Origin: Ruminococcus sp.
GTDB taxonomy: Bacteria; Bacillota; Clostridia; Oscillospirales; Acutalibacteraceae
Reading direction: 5' to 3'
DNA length: 24,321 bases
NCBI GenBank assembly: GCA_023667385.1
Contig: JAMPAE010000006.1
Span: forward strand, 1-24,321
Below are positions 1-8,495 of this stretch, piece after piece. The notes under the pieces are model-generated. The model did not search any database. It saw only the letters and a program-made list of their open reading frames with translations, and was not told the origin of the DNA. Numbering within the stretch: position 1 is the first letter of the stretch; every line of letters starts with the position of its first letter. The translations under genes and the position numbers were made by a program.

Positions 1-405
1 CTGCCAGTCATTGCAATGGATAACATCGGGTCTGAAATCAATGTGCGGAAGCATTTCCAGCACTGCCCTTGAAAAAAACGTGAAGCGCTCTGCATCATCA
101 AAGTGACCGTAAATTGAATCACGCTTAAAATAGTATTGGTTATCCAACAAATAATAGATAACACCTTTATGCTTTGCCTGGAAAATTCCGCAGTATTGTC
201 TTCTCCATGCAACGGGAACAGAAATGCTTGTGACAAAAGTCATTGTGTCTTTGAGTTCCTGTTTAATTGTATCATAAAGCGGCATAACAACACGGCAGCC
301 GATGAGACGTCTTCTCAAAGCCTGCGGCAATGAGCCTGCAACGTCGCCGAGTCCGCCGCTCGCCATGAACGGCTGTGCTTCGCTTGCAACATACAAAACT
401 TTCAT
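1..405 (-). CDS. glgA: Glycogen synthase, N-terminal part (cut by window edge)
   Basis: This is the first 135 codons of an ADP-glucose:alpha-1,4-glucan glucosyltransferase (GT5), which extends glycogen chains in the cytoplasm. The start MKVLYVASEAQPF, the glycine-rich SGGLGDVAGSLPQAL loop, RVVMPLYD and the later DVIHCNDWQ are the expected GT5 N-terminal landmarks in order. The start at 405 is supported by AAGGAAG about eight bases upstream. It is the last gene of the glgB-C-D-A cluster, separated from glgD by 158 bases. One oddity: the usual Lys-Thr-Gly-Gly motif reads Ala15-Ser16-Gly-Gly, so the ADP-glucose-contacting lysine known from E. coli GlgA (Lys15) is replaced. The rest of the protein lies outside the window. 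Confidence 0.95.
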   Translation of the reverse strand, partial: MKVLYVASEAQPFMASGGLGDVAGSLPQALRRRLIGCRVVMPLYDTIKQELKDTMTFVTSISVPVAWRRQYCGIFQAKHKGVIYYLLDNQYYFKRDSIYGHFDDAERFTFFSRAVLEMLPHIDFRPDVIHCNDWQ

Positions 406-427
406 TATTACATCTTCCTTTCCAAAA

Positions 428-470
428 CGGCACGATGCCGTAAAGATATTTACGAGAGAAATTTATTCAA
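428..470 (-). promoter_or_regulatory. Possible internal promoter and hairpin ahead of glgA
   Basis: Reading the minus strand, TTGAAT (465-470) and TATCTT (443-448) are 16 bases apart and could be a weak SigA promoter for glgA. Just after it a small perfect hairpin CGGCA-TCG-TGCCG (428-440) is followed by TTTT, close to the glgA ribosome binding site. The 158-base gap also has two other short stems (501-515 and 530-543) with no T-run. These could be attenuation or RNA-processing sites between glgD and glgA; the evidence is only the sequence pattern. Confidence 0.3.
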
Positions 471-563
471 CATTGTTTTTGAGTTGTGCAGTTGAGCAGG
501 CACGACACAATCGTGACAAATGAAGTCCGGCCGATTTGTCGGCGCTCAAATGCATATCAAACA

Positions 564-1676
564 TCAAATTGTAATGTTTTTACCAATGTAAATCGGATAA
601 GTTGTTGCGCCGGAAAGCTCCTTGTTAGGCTTAACAACAACTTCCTTGTCAAGAATTGCACAATTGATTTTTGAGCCTTGGCTGATGTAAGTATCCTGCA
701 TCACAATTGAATTTTTAATCACTGCACCCTCGGCAACATAAACGCCTTTAAACAAAATACTGTTTTCAACTGTGCCCTTGATAACACAGCCGTCAGCAAT
801 CAACGAATCCTTTGCCTTTGCGCTCACCCCGTAAATTGCCGGCATATCATCTCTGATTTTTGTGTAAATCGGTCTGTCAGCCTTAAACAGTTGTTTATAT
901 TCGCCTGCAACAAGGCTCATGCTGATGTCATAATAGCTTTGACGACTGTCAATAGTTTTTGCAATTTCATCAACTTTATATCCTCTGATGTTAAGCGCAT
1001 CAATATTTTTGCCGATGATGTCTCTTTCAAAGCTTTCATAGCCCATTGACGATGCTGAATTAACAAGGTTTTCAAGCAGGGCTTTTTTGATTACGATGAT
1101 GTTGAGCGAATAATTGACTGCTTCACCCGGCGCATCGCCAAGCGTGACGGATGTGATTCTGTTGCCGTCAAAATCAAACATCATTGTGTCATTGATTGCC
1201 GGCTTGATGCCACGCTTATAAGCGATTGTGATGTCTGCACCGCTTTCAACGTGCCTTTCAATAATATCAGCGTAATCAAGATTGCAAACAACGTTGCAGT
1301 CTGCAAGAATAACATATTCCTTGTTGCTTCTTGAAATATAGTTCATCATGCTTTCAAGTGCTTCAATTCTGCCCTTATACATTCCGCCGCTTCCGAGAAG
1401 ATTGAACGGTGGCAGAAGTGTCATGCCCTCAAGCTTTCTTGAAAGATCCCACGGCTTACCTGTGCCGAGATGATCCATAAGCGACTGATAATTACTTTTT
1501 GTGCTGATTCCAACCTTGCTGATTCCACAGTTAACCATGTTTGAAAGAACGAAGTCAATCAAGCGGTATCTTCCTGCAAACGGAACCGAGCCCATTGTTC
1601 TCATGCTTGTCAGGTCACTGAGCTTTTCATCATAAACATTTGAGTAAATGATACCCAATACATTAGATCCAATCAT
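564..1676 (-). CDS. glgD: GlgD, regulatory subunit of ADP-glucose pyrophosphorylase
   Basis: This 370-aa protein has the nucleotidyltransferase fold of GlgC (PFAGRYRLIDFVLSN near residues 32-46, KPWDLSRK, MYKGRIEALES) followed by a C-terminal left-handed beta-helix region. The N-terminal pyrophosphorylase signature GGxGxRL is absent; the segment reads IIYSNVYDEKL. The metal-binding Gly-Asp of the catalytic subunit is replaced by Asp-Cys in LADCNVV. This is the known pattern of the non-catalytic GlgD subunit of Firmicutes, which associates with GlgC and raises its activity. The start codon overlaps the glgC stop by one base (TAATG), which indicates translational coupling and a matched subunit ratio. 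The length is normal for the family. Confidence 0.93.
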   Translation of the reverse strand: MIGSNVLGIIYSNVYDEKLSDLTSMRTMGSVPFAGRYRLIDFVLSNMVNCGISKVGISTKSNYQSLMDHLGTGKPWDLSRKLEGMTLLPPFNLLGSGGMYKGRIEALESMMNYISRSNKEYVILADCNVVCNLDYADIIERHVESGADITIAYKRGIKPAINDTMMFDFDGNRITSVTLGDAPGEAVNYSLNIIVIKKALLENLVNSASSMGYESFERDIIGKNIDALNIRGYKVDEIAKTIDSRQSYYDISMSLVAGEYKQLFKADRPIYTKIRDDMPAIYGVSAKAKDSLIADGCVIKGTVENSILFKGVYVAEGAVIKNSIVMQDTYISQGSKINCAILDKEVVVKPNKELSGATTYPIYIGKNITI

Positions 1677-2893
1677 TATTCTTCCTCCCCCTTTACATCT
1701 TGGTCAACCATGGCTTTTGCAGGCACAAATGCGCCTTTTTCAACGGTTACCTTTTCGCCGACAACTGCAATACCCCAATCGTCCAGGTTTGCAATCTGTT
1801 CCGGACTTTCACCAACGTGTGCGCCGGATTCAATTACTGCGTTTTCCGCAACAATTGAATATTCAACAACTGCACCTGACTTAACAACAGTACCGGGCAT
1901 CACAATTGAATAGCGAACGGTTGCACCCTCTTCAATGACAACATTTGAAAACAAAATTGAGTAATCAACTTCACCGTCAATCTGGCATCCCTCTGAAATC
2001 ATGGAGTTTTCAACCTCTGCTTTTCCGCTGATGAAATGCGGCGGAGCTGCAACATTCTTTGAATAGATTCTCCATGTATCATCTGTCAAATCAAGGTCAA
2101 CTTTTGGGTTGAGCAAATCAAGGTTTGCCTCCCAAAGGCTGTCGATTGTTCCAACGTCTTTCCAATAGCCGTCAAATTTATAGGCAAACATTCTCTCACC
2201 TGCTGCGTGCATTGCAGGAATAACATCGTGACCGAAGTCGTTGCCTGAATCAGGCTTTGCTTCATCTTCAATGAGATATTTGCGAAGCAGGCTCCATGTG
2301 AAGATATACACACCCATTGACGCTTTGTTACTTTTAGGATTCTTCGGCTTTTCTTCAAATTCGCTGATTGAACCGTCGTCATTGACAAACATTAAACCGA
2401 AACGGGATGCTTCCTCCCAAGGCACTTCAAGCATTGCAATTGTGCAGGCTGCGTTCTTTTCCTTGTGATATTTGAGCATTTTTGCATAGTCCATCTTGTA
2501 GATATGGTCGCCCGAAAGAACTGCAACATATTCGGGGTTATATCTGTCGATGAAGTTGATGTTTTGATAAATTGCGTTGGCAGTACCTTTGTACCACTCA
2601 GTGCCTTTAATTTGCTGATAAGGTGAAAGAATGTGCACACCGCCATAGCTTCTGTCAAGATCCCATGCAGCGCCGTTTCCGATGTAATCATTAAGTTCAA
2701 GCGGCTGATACTGCGTCAGAACTCCGACTGTTGTGATTCCTGAATTTGTGCAGTTTGAAAGCGGAAAATCTATGATTCTGTATTTACCGCCGTAAGGCAC
2801 AGCAGGTTTTGCAATGTTTTTTGTCAATATTCCGAGTCTGCTGCCCTGTCCGCCTGCTAAAAGCATTGCAAGGCACTCAGTTTTCTTTGCCAT
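1676..2893 (-). CDS. glgC: Glucose-1-phosphate adenylyltransferase, catalytic subunit GlgC
   Basis: A 405-aa enzyme making ADP-glucose from glucose-1-phosphate and ATP, the committed step of bacterial glycogen synthesis. It has the complete signature set: GGQGSRL (residues 14-20), YRIIDFPLSNC (38-48), WYKGTANA (100-107), SGDHIYKMDY with the metal Asp129, and FEEKP (179-183). A C-terminal left-handed beta-helix of hexapeptide repeats follows. The start at 2893 has AAGGAGG upstream at normal spacing. It lies 32 bases after glgB and overlaps glgD by one base. The catalytic residues are intact, in contrast to its partner GlgD. Confidence 0.97.
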   Translation of the reverse strand: MAKKTECLAMLLAGGQGSRLGILTKNIAKPAVPYGGKYRIIDFPLSNCTNSGITTVGVLTQYQPLELNDYIGNGAAWDLDRSYGGVHILSPYQQIKGTEWYKGTANAIYQNINFIDRYNPEYVAVLSGDHIYKMDYAKMLKYHKEKNAACTIAMLEVPWEEASRFGLMFVNDDGSISEFEEKPKNPKSNKASMGVYIFTWSLLRKYLIEDEAKPDSGNDFGHDVIPAMHAAGERMFAYKFDGYWKDVGTIDSLWEANLDLLNPKVDLDLTDDTWRIYSKNVAAPPHFISGKAEVENSMISEGCQIDGEVDYSILFSNVVIEEGATVRYSIVMPGTVVKSGAVVEYSIVAENAVIESGAHVGESPEQIANLDDWGIAVVGEKVTVEKGAFVPAKAMVDQDVKGEEE

Positions 2894-2925
2894 ATTAACT
2901 CCTCCTTATTGTTTGTGCTTTATAT

Positions 2926-4887
2926 TTAATTATTTTTCTTGATTGTTTTGATTGGTTTGGAAGCTTTGGTTTTTTCAGCTTTCTTTTCGGGCTTCTTTTT
3001 ATGTTTGAGATACATAACCGTAAGTCCCGGAAGATTTACTGTTATGCTGTTTTCATATCCATGCATCGGGACATTTTTGGAAATAACCTTGGTTTTTGTT
3101 CCCGCACCGCTTCCGCCGAATTTATCACTGTCTGAGTTGAGGATAACTTCATATGTACCCTCTTTTTCCACGCCGAAGGAATATTTTTCTCTCATAACAG
3201 GGGTGAAATTGCAGACGCAAACGATTTCGTTGCCTTTTTTGTCAATTCGTCTGAACGCAATGACGGAATTATCCTTGTCATCACTGACGCACCATGAAAA
3301 GCCTTCCCAGCCATAATCTATTTCCCACAAAGCAGGATATTTTTTATAGATTTTGTTAAGCTCTTTATAATAGCACTGGAGCTGACGGTGCTTTTCATAA
3401 TCAAGCAGCAGCCAGTCGAGTCCCTGATCATATTTCCATTCAATGAACTGACCGAACTCCTGACCCATGAAAGTCAGCTTTTTGCCCGGGTGAGCCATCA
3501 TGTATCCCATGAATGAGCGGACACCTTTGAACTTATCATCATATTCGCCCGGCATTTTGTTGATGAGTGAGCATTTGCCGTGAACAACTTCGTCATGCGA
3601 AATCGGCAGGATGAAGTTTTCCGAAAATGCATAGAAAAATGAAAACGTCAAAAGGTTGTGGTTATACTTTCTTGAAAGACCGTCCATCGAAAAGTACCTG
3701 AGCGCATCATTCATCCAGCCCATGTTCCATTTGAAATCGAAACCTAAACCGCCGATGTCTGCACCTTTGGAAACCATCGGCCATGCGGTGCTTTCCTCTG
3801 CAACCATCATTGCGTGCGGGAAGTCACGTGAAATTGACGTATTGAGCTTTCGCAAAAAATCAATTGCCTCAAGGTTTTCGTTTCCGCCGTATTTATTAGC
3901 TGACCACTCACCGTGTTCTCTGCCATAATCAAGATAAAGCATTGATGAAACTGCATCCACACGCAAGCCATCAAAATGATATTTATCAAGCCAAAACTCA
4001 GCCGAGCTTAAAAGGAAAGACATGACCTCGTTTCTGCCAAAATCAAAGACTTTGGTGCCCCATTGCTTGTGTTCGCCTTTTTTGCTGTCCTCATATTCAT
4101 AGCACGGTGCACCATCGAAATCGGCAAGTCCGTGTGCATCTTTTGGAAAATGAGCAGGCACCCAGTCGAGTATAACTCCAATTCCGTTTGCATGGCAGGT
4201 GTCAACAAAATGCATCAAATCGTGTGGTGTGCCATATCTTGATGTTGCCGCAAAGTAACCTGTTACCTGATAGCCCCACGAACCGTCAAACGGATATTCC
4301 GAAAGCGGCATCATTTCAATGTGAGTATATCCCATGTTTTTCACATAAGGCACAAGCTCTTTGGCAAGGTCATTATAAGAATATGGATTGCCGTCATCGT
4401 GGCATTTCCATGAGCCTGCATGAACTTCATATATGTTAAGCGGTGAAGCATACTTATCTGTTTTTTCAAGCTGTGCTTTCCAGTCGCCGTCACGCCATTT
4501 ATAGCCGTCAAGCTCATAAAATTTTGAAGCGTTGGCAGGTCTCGTTTCACAATGGAAAGCAAATGGATCGGTTTTTTCAAGCTGCGTAACACCGTCACTT
4601 GCAGTAATTGCATATTTATAAATATCAAATTCTTTTACACCGGGAACAAAACATTCCCAAACGCCGCCGTCATTGATTTTTGTCATGGGGTTTGCTGACT
4701 TATCCCAATTGTTGAAATCACCAATAACACTTACAGTCGCTGCATGAGGTGCCCACACCCTGAATGAAACAAGGTTTTCTTCATCTTTAACCCGATGAGC
4801 ACCCATATATTCATATGCTTTATTGCTCGTTCCCTGATGGAAGAAATACAGCGCAACATCATCACTGTGATTGTTCTCCTGCAACAT
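2926..4887 (-). CDS. glgB: 1,4-alpha-glucan branching enzyme
   Basis: This GH13 enzyme makes alpha-1,6 branch points in glycogen. An N-terminal CBM48-like domain (VSFRVWAPHAATVSVIGDFN) precedes the TIM barrel. Catalytic motifs are DGLRVDAV (nucleophile Asp311), MVAEEST (acid/base Glu364) and SHDEVVHGK (His431/Asp432). The frame is open up to an ATG at 5037, but I place the start at 4887 (653 aa) because GAGAGGAAG lies upstream there. The 5037 ATG has no ribosome binding site, its 50 extra residues look non-conserved, and a good promoter lies inside that extension. The C-terminus carries a 25-30 residue Lys/Pro-rich tail that is unusual for GlgB. It is the first gene of the glycogen operon. 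Confidence 0.95.
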   Translation of the reverse strand: MLQENNHSDDVALYFFHQGTSNKAYEYMGAHRVKDEENLVSFRVWAPHAATVSVIGDFNNWDKSANPMTKINDGGVWECFVPGVKEFDIYKYAITASDGVTQLEKTDPFAFHCETRPANASKFYELDGYKWRDGDWKAQLEKTDKYASPLNIYEVHAGSWKCHDDGNPYSYNDLAKELVPYVKNMGYTHIEMMPLSEYPFDGSWGYQVTGYFAATSRYGTPHDLMHFVDTCHANGIGVILDWVPAHFPKDAHGLADFDGAPCYEYEDSKKGEHKQWGTKVFDFGRNEVMSFLLSSAEFWLDKYHFDGLRVDAVSSMLYLDYGREHGEWSANKYGGNENLEAIDFLRKLNTSISRDFPHAMMVAEESTAWPMVSKGADIGGLGFDFKWNMGWMNDALRYFSMDGLSRKYNHNLLTFSFFYAFSENFILPISHDEVVHGKCSLINKMPGEYDDKFKGVRSFMGYMMAHPGKKLTFMGQEFGQFIEWKYDQGLDWLLLDYEKHRQLQCYYKELNKIYKKYPALWEIDYGWEGFSWCVSDDKDNSVIAFRRIDKKGNEIVCVCNFTPVMREKYSFGVEKEGTYEVILNSDSDKFGGSGAGTKTKVISKNVPMHGYENSITVNLPGLTVMYLKHKKKPEKKAEKTKASKPIKTIKKNN

Positions 4888-4959
4888 CAAACCACTTCCT
4901 CTCTTTCTTTTTGCTGCAAAGCTTTTAATTTTCTTCGCATTTTTCCTATTATTAGTAAT

Positions 4960-4988
4960 ATAATAGCACTCCTTGCAGGAAAACGCAA
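4960..4988 (-). promoter_or_regulatory. Proximal promoter of the glg operon
   Basis: On the minus strand TTGCGT (4983-4988) is followed after 17 bases by TATTAT (4960-4965), preceded by TGC, an extended -10 element. Transcription would start near 4953, giving a leader of about 65 bases to the glgB ATG at 4887. The position inside the longer open frame argues for the downstream glgB start. Confidence 0.5.
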
Positions 4989-5070
4989 TAGTCTTTGTTA
5001 TTTTTGTTAGAAGATTCACAATGATTTTGCCTTTCATTTGTGCATTTTGTTGCGAATGTTGTTAATTCCT

Positions 5071-5079
5071 ATTATAACA
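5071..5079 (-). promoter_or_regulatory. Possible distal extended -10 promoter of the glg operon
   Basis: The minus strand reads TGTTATAAT here, a perfect extended -10 element, with no good -35 at the normal distance. It would give a leader of about 175 bases before glgB and lies just downstream of the lacZ terminator. Confidence 0.4.
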
Positions 5080-5130
5080 GCAATGCTTTCAATTATACAC
5101 AACTGCAAAAAATAATTCTGTCAGTTTTTG

Positions 5131-5176
5131 TAAAACAAAAACAAAGGCAATGCTTTCTTAAATGCATCACCTTTGT
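5131..5176 (-). terminator. Rho-independent terminator of lacZ
   Basis: The minus strand forms ACAAAGG (5170-5176) and CCTTTGT (5141-5147), continued inside by ATGC/GCAT after a two-base internal loop. The stem is followed by a T-rich run (TTTTGTTTTA). It begins 11 bases after the lacZ stop and separates lacZ from the glg operon. Confidence 0.75.
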
Positions 5177-5186
5177 AATTTGAATT

Positions 5187-8100
5187 TTATTTAACAGTGC
5201 TTATTCGGAACGCAAAGCTAAAGTCTGTTCCCTTGTGCATGATGTAAGGATCTCTGAGCATTGCATTGCCGGGAGCATCTCCGCCAACACCTCTCTGCAT
5301 CAAGTCAATGCAAACTGTTGTCATGTCTTTATGCTTCAGCTTATGAATGTGAGTTGCCTTGTCAAGGTCATCAATGCTGTAATGATAGCAAGCAAAACAG
5401 AACGGTGAATCACCTTTTGCGGTGAAATTAAGTCCGCAGCCGTCACTGTTTGTGATTTCCATGATTCTGACATCGGTTCTCTGTCCGTTTTCCTGCGGAC
5501 GCATATAGTGATGTTCAAGGTCGGCAACACTCTTTTGATGAATTGCAATTTTGCCGCCTGTTTTTCTGTCGCAATAGGTTTCGTGAGGACCTCTGCCATA
5601 CCACTTAACCGAATCAAAGCTCCTTGGCATCACAAACTTCAAGCCAAAGCGAAGCATATCCATTGTTGCTTTTGTGTTGCACTTAACATCAATGTCACCA
5701 TTCGGGTGAATTGTATAGCAAATCTTCGTGTTCTTCACACCGATTGCAGCAATAACAGTTTCAATGTATGCACTGTGGCTGTACTTATGAATGAGAACAG
5801 CCTTACTCTTTGCTTTATCAGTCGAAAGCTTCCACATATAAAGCGGATGAACCGGAATGAGCGGCGGAGTGAAGTTCAAAAAGTCGATGTCATTGTCTGT
5901 CAATGCACGATAGAAGTTTGGCTTAAACGCATCCTGAAGATATTCCGTGCCGTCTTTCTTCATTGAGAAAAGCTGACCGTTAACGAATGTATATTCAAAG
6001 TTGTTGCCGGAAACGACAAACTTCTTTTCATCGCCAACAATTGTGACATCACCATCATCTGCCGCTTCAGCTTGCTTGTCAGCTTCTTTGATGATGTATT
6101 GATCCCATGCCTGCTCATAGCCTTTTTCAGCAAAGCGGCAGGCTTCCTTTCTTGTGAATGAGAAAGTGATGATAACTTCGCCTTTCGGCATTTCATCAAA
6201 ACCATAATCAACGGTGAACTCTGCTTCGCTGAGCGGTGCAACTTTTTCAAATGCTTTCTTTGCAACCTTGCCTTTCTTAACAGGAACACCGTTTTCTGTA
6301 ATTTCATAGGTAAGGTTAAATGCAGAAAGGTCTGAGAAAAGCTGCTTATTCTTCACTTTGAATTTGCCGTTTGCTGCGTCAACAGCTTCAACTTTCATTT
6401 CAGCATAAACCTTCTTCACTTCATAAATTGACGGGTGAACTTTTCTGTCAGCGGCAATGATTCCGTTTGCGTTAAAGTATGTGTTACTGCCAACAATTGC
6501 GCAAGTGTTATACGGCGGCACGAACCAATTTGACTTTTCGTTATAGTCACTTCCGTAAAGCCACATATCTTCGCCTTTGTCGTTCTTTTTGTGAATTGCC
6601 TGATCAACAAAGTCCCAAATGAAACCGCCGCAAAGGTTATCATATTTTTCAAACGCATCCATGTATTCCTGGAAGTTACCAAGGCTGTTTTCCATTGCGT
6701 GTGCATATTCGCAGAATACAACAGGCTTTGTGTATGCAGATTTATCAATCGGCTTACTGTCTGCGGCAAGGGCATTTGCGATGTTGTCAAACCAAGTGAT
6801 TGTAATCGGCTCTTTTTTGCCAAGCTTTTCAACCATGTCCTCCAGCGGGTACATACGGCTGATAACGTCGCTCTTTGTGAAGTCAAAATCGCCCTCATAA
6901 TGGAACTGTCTTGTGTTGTCAAGCGCAAGAGCAGCTTCTTTCATTCTCATGAAGTTGCTGCCGTCGCCTGCTTCATTGCCAAGACTCCACATGAACACGC
7001 ACGGATGGTTCCTGTCACGCAGAACCATTCTTTCCATGCGGTCAACAACTGCCTTTGTCCACATCGGATTATCACCCGGAACGTTCTTTCTTCTGACGCC
7101 GTGAGTTTCAAGGTCGCATTCATCCATGACCCAGAAGCCATATTCATCGCAAAGGTCATAAAATCTCGGATCGTTCGGATAATGGCTTGTGCGGATGGCG
7201 TTGATGTTGGCTTTTTTCATGATGTTCAAATCTTCGATGTATCTCTCATCGGGAACATACCAACCGTTGTCAGGGTCATAATCGTGACGGTTTGCACCTC
7301 TGATAAGCAACGGCTGACCGTTGACAAGAATCTTTTCGCCAACAATTTCAACTTTTTTGAAGCCGATTCTGACTGCCTTATATGTAATAACACCCTCACA
7401 TTCCGTTTTGAAAAGCAAGGTATAAAGGTTCGGCTTTTCACTTGACCAAAGATCCGGTTTTTCAATGAATTTTTTGAACACAACTTTATTGACGCAGCCT
7501 GCACCTGTGATGATTTCGGTTGAACCAACCTGAATTTCCTCACCGTTATAAAGCAAGGTTGCTTCAAGCTTAAATGATTTTGCTGCTTCGGTGTAATCCC
7601 TGATTGAAGCATCAATCACAAGGTTTGCATCTTTATAGTCATTGATGAGATCGGTTGTGACATAAAAATCACGAAGTGTCTGCTTCGGTTCGCTGTAAAT
7701 GTAAACCTCACGGTAAATACCGTTCATGAACCACATATCCTGATCTTCAAGGTAGGTGCCGTCAGTATAGCGATAAACAATTGCGGTCACTTGGTTTTCG
7801 CCGGCTTTAACATATTTTGTAATATTAAACTCATGCGGTGTGTTTGAACCCTGAGAATAGCCAACGTATTCGCCGTTTACATAAACGGCAAGACCTGCCT
7901 TTGCTGCGCCGAAATGCAGAAACGTTTCTCTCTGCGTCCAGCTTTCAGGAAGATTAAAGCTTCTTCTGTGAGCGGCAACCTCCTGATCGTTAACATTGAT
8001 TTGCGGAATTTTCTTTTCATTTCTTGAAAGCGCATTCGGGAATGAATTTGCATAATACCACGGCTTTGTGTAATCCTTTTGGAACTGCCAGACTCCGGGA

Positions 8101-8330
8101 ATCATAATATCCTCCCATGCACTGTCATCGAATGCTTCATTTGTGAATTTTTTCGGAAGTTCGGCAACACCTTTTTTCCAAAAGAACTTCCATGTTCCGC
8201 TGAGTGAGATTTTATAAGGCGACTGCTTGCGTTCAACAGCAGATTCTGCATCATCATAGCTGAGAGCAATGACGTGACCGTCCTCTTTGTTTTCCTTAAT
8301 TATTTCAGGGTTTCCCCAAATATATTTCAT
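5187..8330 (-). CDS. lacZ: Beta-galactosidase, GH2 LacZ family
   Basis: This 1047-aa enzyme hydrolyses terminal beta-galactosides such as lactose. It has no signal peptide, so it is cytoplasmic. The GH2 order is complete: sugar-binding jelly roll (about 45-215), Ig-like domain (about 217-325), TIM barrel (about 330-640), second Ig-like domain and a C-terminal Bgal-small-N region from about 780. Key motifs are RTSHYPNDP, DECDLETHG, MWSLGNEAG (acid/base Glu453) and VVFCEYAHAM (nucleophile Glu541). It is slightly longer than E. coli LacZ (1023), partly from about 12 extra residues between the two catalytic glutamates. The motif HAMGNSLG reads HAMENSLG here. The start at 8330 has AAGGAGG upstream. 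It is flanked by its own promoter and terminator, so it is monocistronic, and no permease or galactose gene is adjacent. Confidence 0.96.
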   Translation of the reverse strand: MKYIWGNPEIIKENKEDGHVIALSYDDAESAVERKQSPYKISLSGTWKFFWKKGVAELPKKFTNEAFDDSAWEDIMIPGVWQFQKDYTKPWYYANSFPNALSRNEKKIPQINVNDQEVAAHRRSFNLPESWTQRETFLHFGAAKAGLAVYVNGEYVGYSQGSNTPHEFNITKYVKAGENQVTAIVYRYTDGTYLEDQDMWFMNGIYREVYIYSEPKQTLRDFYVTTDLINDYKDANLVIDASIRDYTEAAKSFKLEATLLYNGEEIQVGSTEIITGAGCVNKVVFKKFIEKPDLWSSEKPNLYTLLFKTECEGVITYKAVRIGFKKVEIVGEKILVNGQPLLIRGANRHDYDPDNGWYVPDERYIEDLNIMKKANINAIRTSHYPNDPRFYDLCDEYGFWVMDECDLETHGVRRKNVPGDNPMWTKAVVDRMERMVLRDRNHPCVFMWSLGNEAGDGSNFMRMKEAALALDNTRQFHYEGDFDFTKSDVISRMYPLEDMVEKLGKKEPITITWFDNIANALAADSKPIDKSAYTKPVVFCEYAHAMENSLGNFQEYMDAFEKYDNLCGGFIWDFVDQAIHKKNDKGEDMWLYGSDYNEKSNWFVPPYNTCAIVGSNTYFNANGIIAADRKVHPSIYEVKKVYAEMKVEAVDAANGKFKVKNKQLFSDLSAFNLTYEITENGVPVKKGKVAKKAFEKVAPLSEAEFTVDYGFDEMPKGEVIITFSFTRKEACRFAEKGYEQAWDQYIIKEADKQAEAADDGDVTIVGDEKKFVVSGNNFEYTFVNGQLFSMKKDGTEYLQDAFKPNFYRALTDNDIDFLNFTPPLIPVHPLYMWKLSTDKAKSKAVLIHKYSHSAYIETVIAAIGVKNTKICYTIHPNGDIDVKCNTKATMDMLRFGLKFVMPRSFDSVKWYGRGPHETYCDRKTGGKIAIHQKSVADLEHHYMRPQENGQRTDVRIMEITNSDGCGLNFTAKGDSPFCFACYHYSIDDLDKATHIHKLKHKDMTTVCIDLMQRGVGGDAPGNAMLRDPYIMHKGTDFSFAFRISTVK

Positions 8331-8364
8331 ATGGTATTTCCTCCTTGTATATGTATACCAAATT

Positions 8365-8408
8365 ATTGTACTAAATTAAATCAGCATTGTCAACTTAACT
8401 CAAGTTAA
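8365..8408 (-). promoter_or_regulatory. lacZ: lacZ promoter with an adjoining palindromic operator candidate
   Basis: On the minus strand TTGACA (8388-8393) and TACAAT (8365-8370) are exactly 17 bases apart, a near-consensus SigA promoter. One base upstream of the -35 lies the inverted repeat TTAACT-TG-AGTTAA (8395-8408), with perfect six-base arms. This position suits an activator or repressor site. Transcription would start near 8358, leaving a leader of about 28 bases. Confidence 0.75.
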
Positions 8409-8448
8409 AATGATTCTGTTCTTCTCAGTTTACAGTGCAAACCACAGC

Positions 8449-8485
8449 AAAAAAAATCAGTACCTGTCAATAAAGACAGATACTG
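8449..8485 (-). terminator. Rho-independent terminator of the 9020-10525/8496-9020 operon
   Basis: The minus strand forms an 11-bp stem CAGTATCTGTC/GACAGGTACTG with one G-T wobble (arms 8475-8485 and 8458-8468) and a six-base loop, followed by eight T residues (8449-8456). Confidence 0.9.
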
Positions 8486-8495
8486 AAATATTTCA

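Noticed and set aside
4888..5037. N-terminal 50-residue extension of GlgB from the ATG at 5037
   Set aside because: No ribosome binding site before 5037, non-family residues, and a good promoter (4960-4988) lies inside it; the ATG at 4887 has GAGAGGAAG.
6591..7445. Long antisense frame (284 codons) inside lacZ
   Set aside because: It lies wholly opposite a clear GH2 gene, has no ribosome binding site and no recognisable domain; it is a composition shadow.
8332..8360. TGGTAT/ATACCA inverted repeat enclosing the lacZ ribosome binding site, read as a translation-blocking RNA stem
   Set aside because: The expected transcription start (about 8358) falls inside one arm, so the RNA would lack part of the stem.
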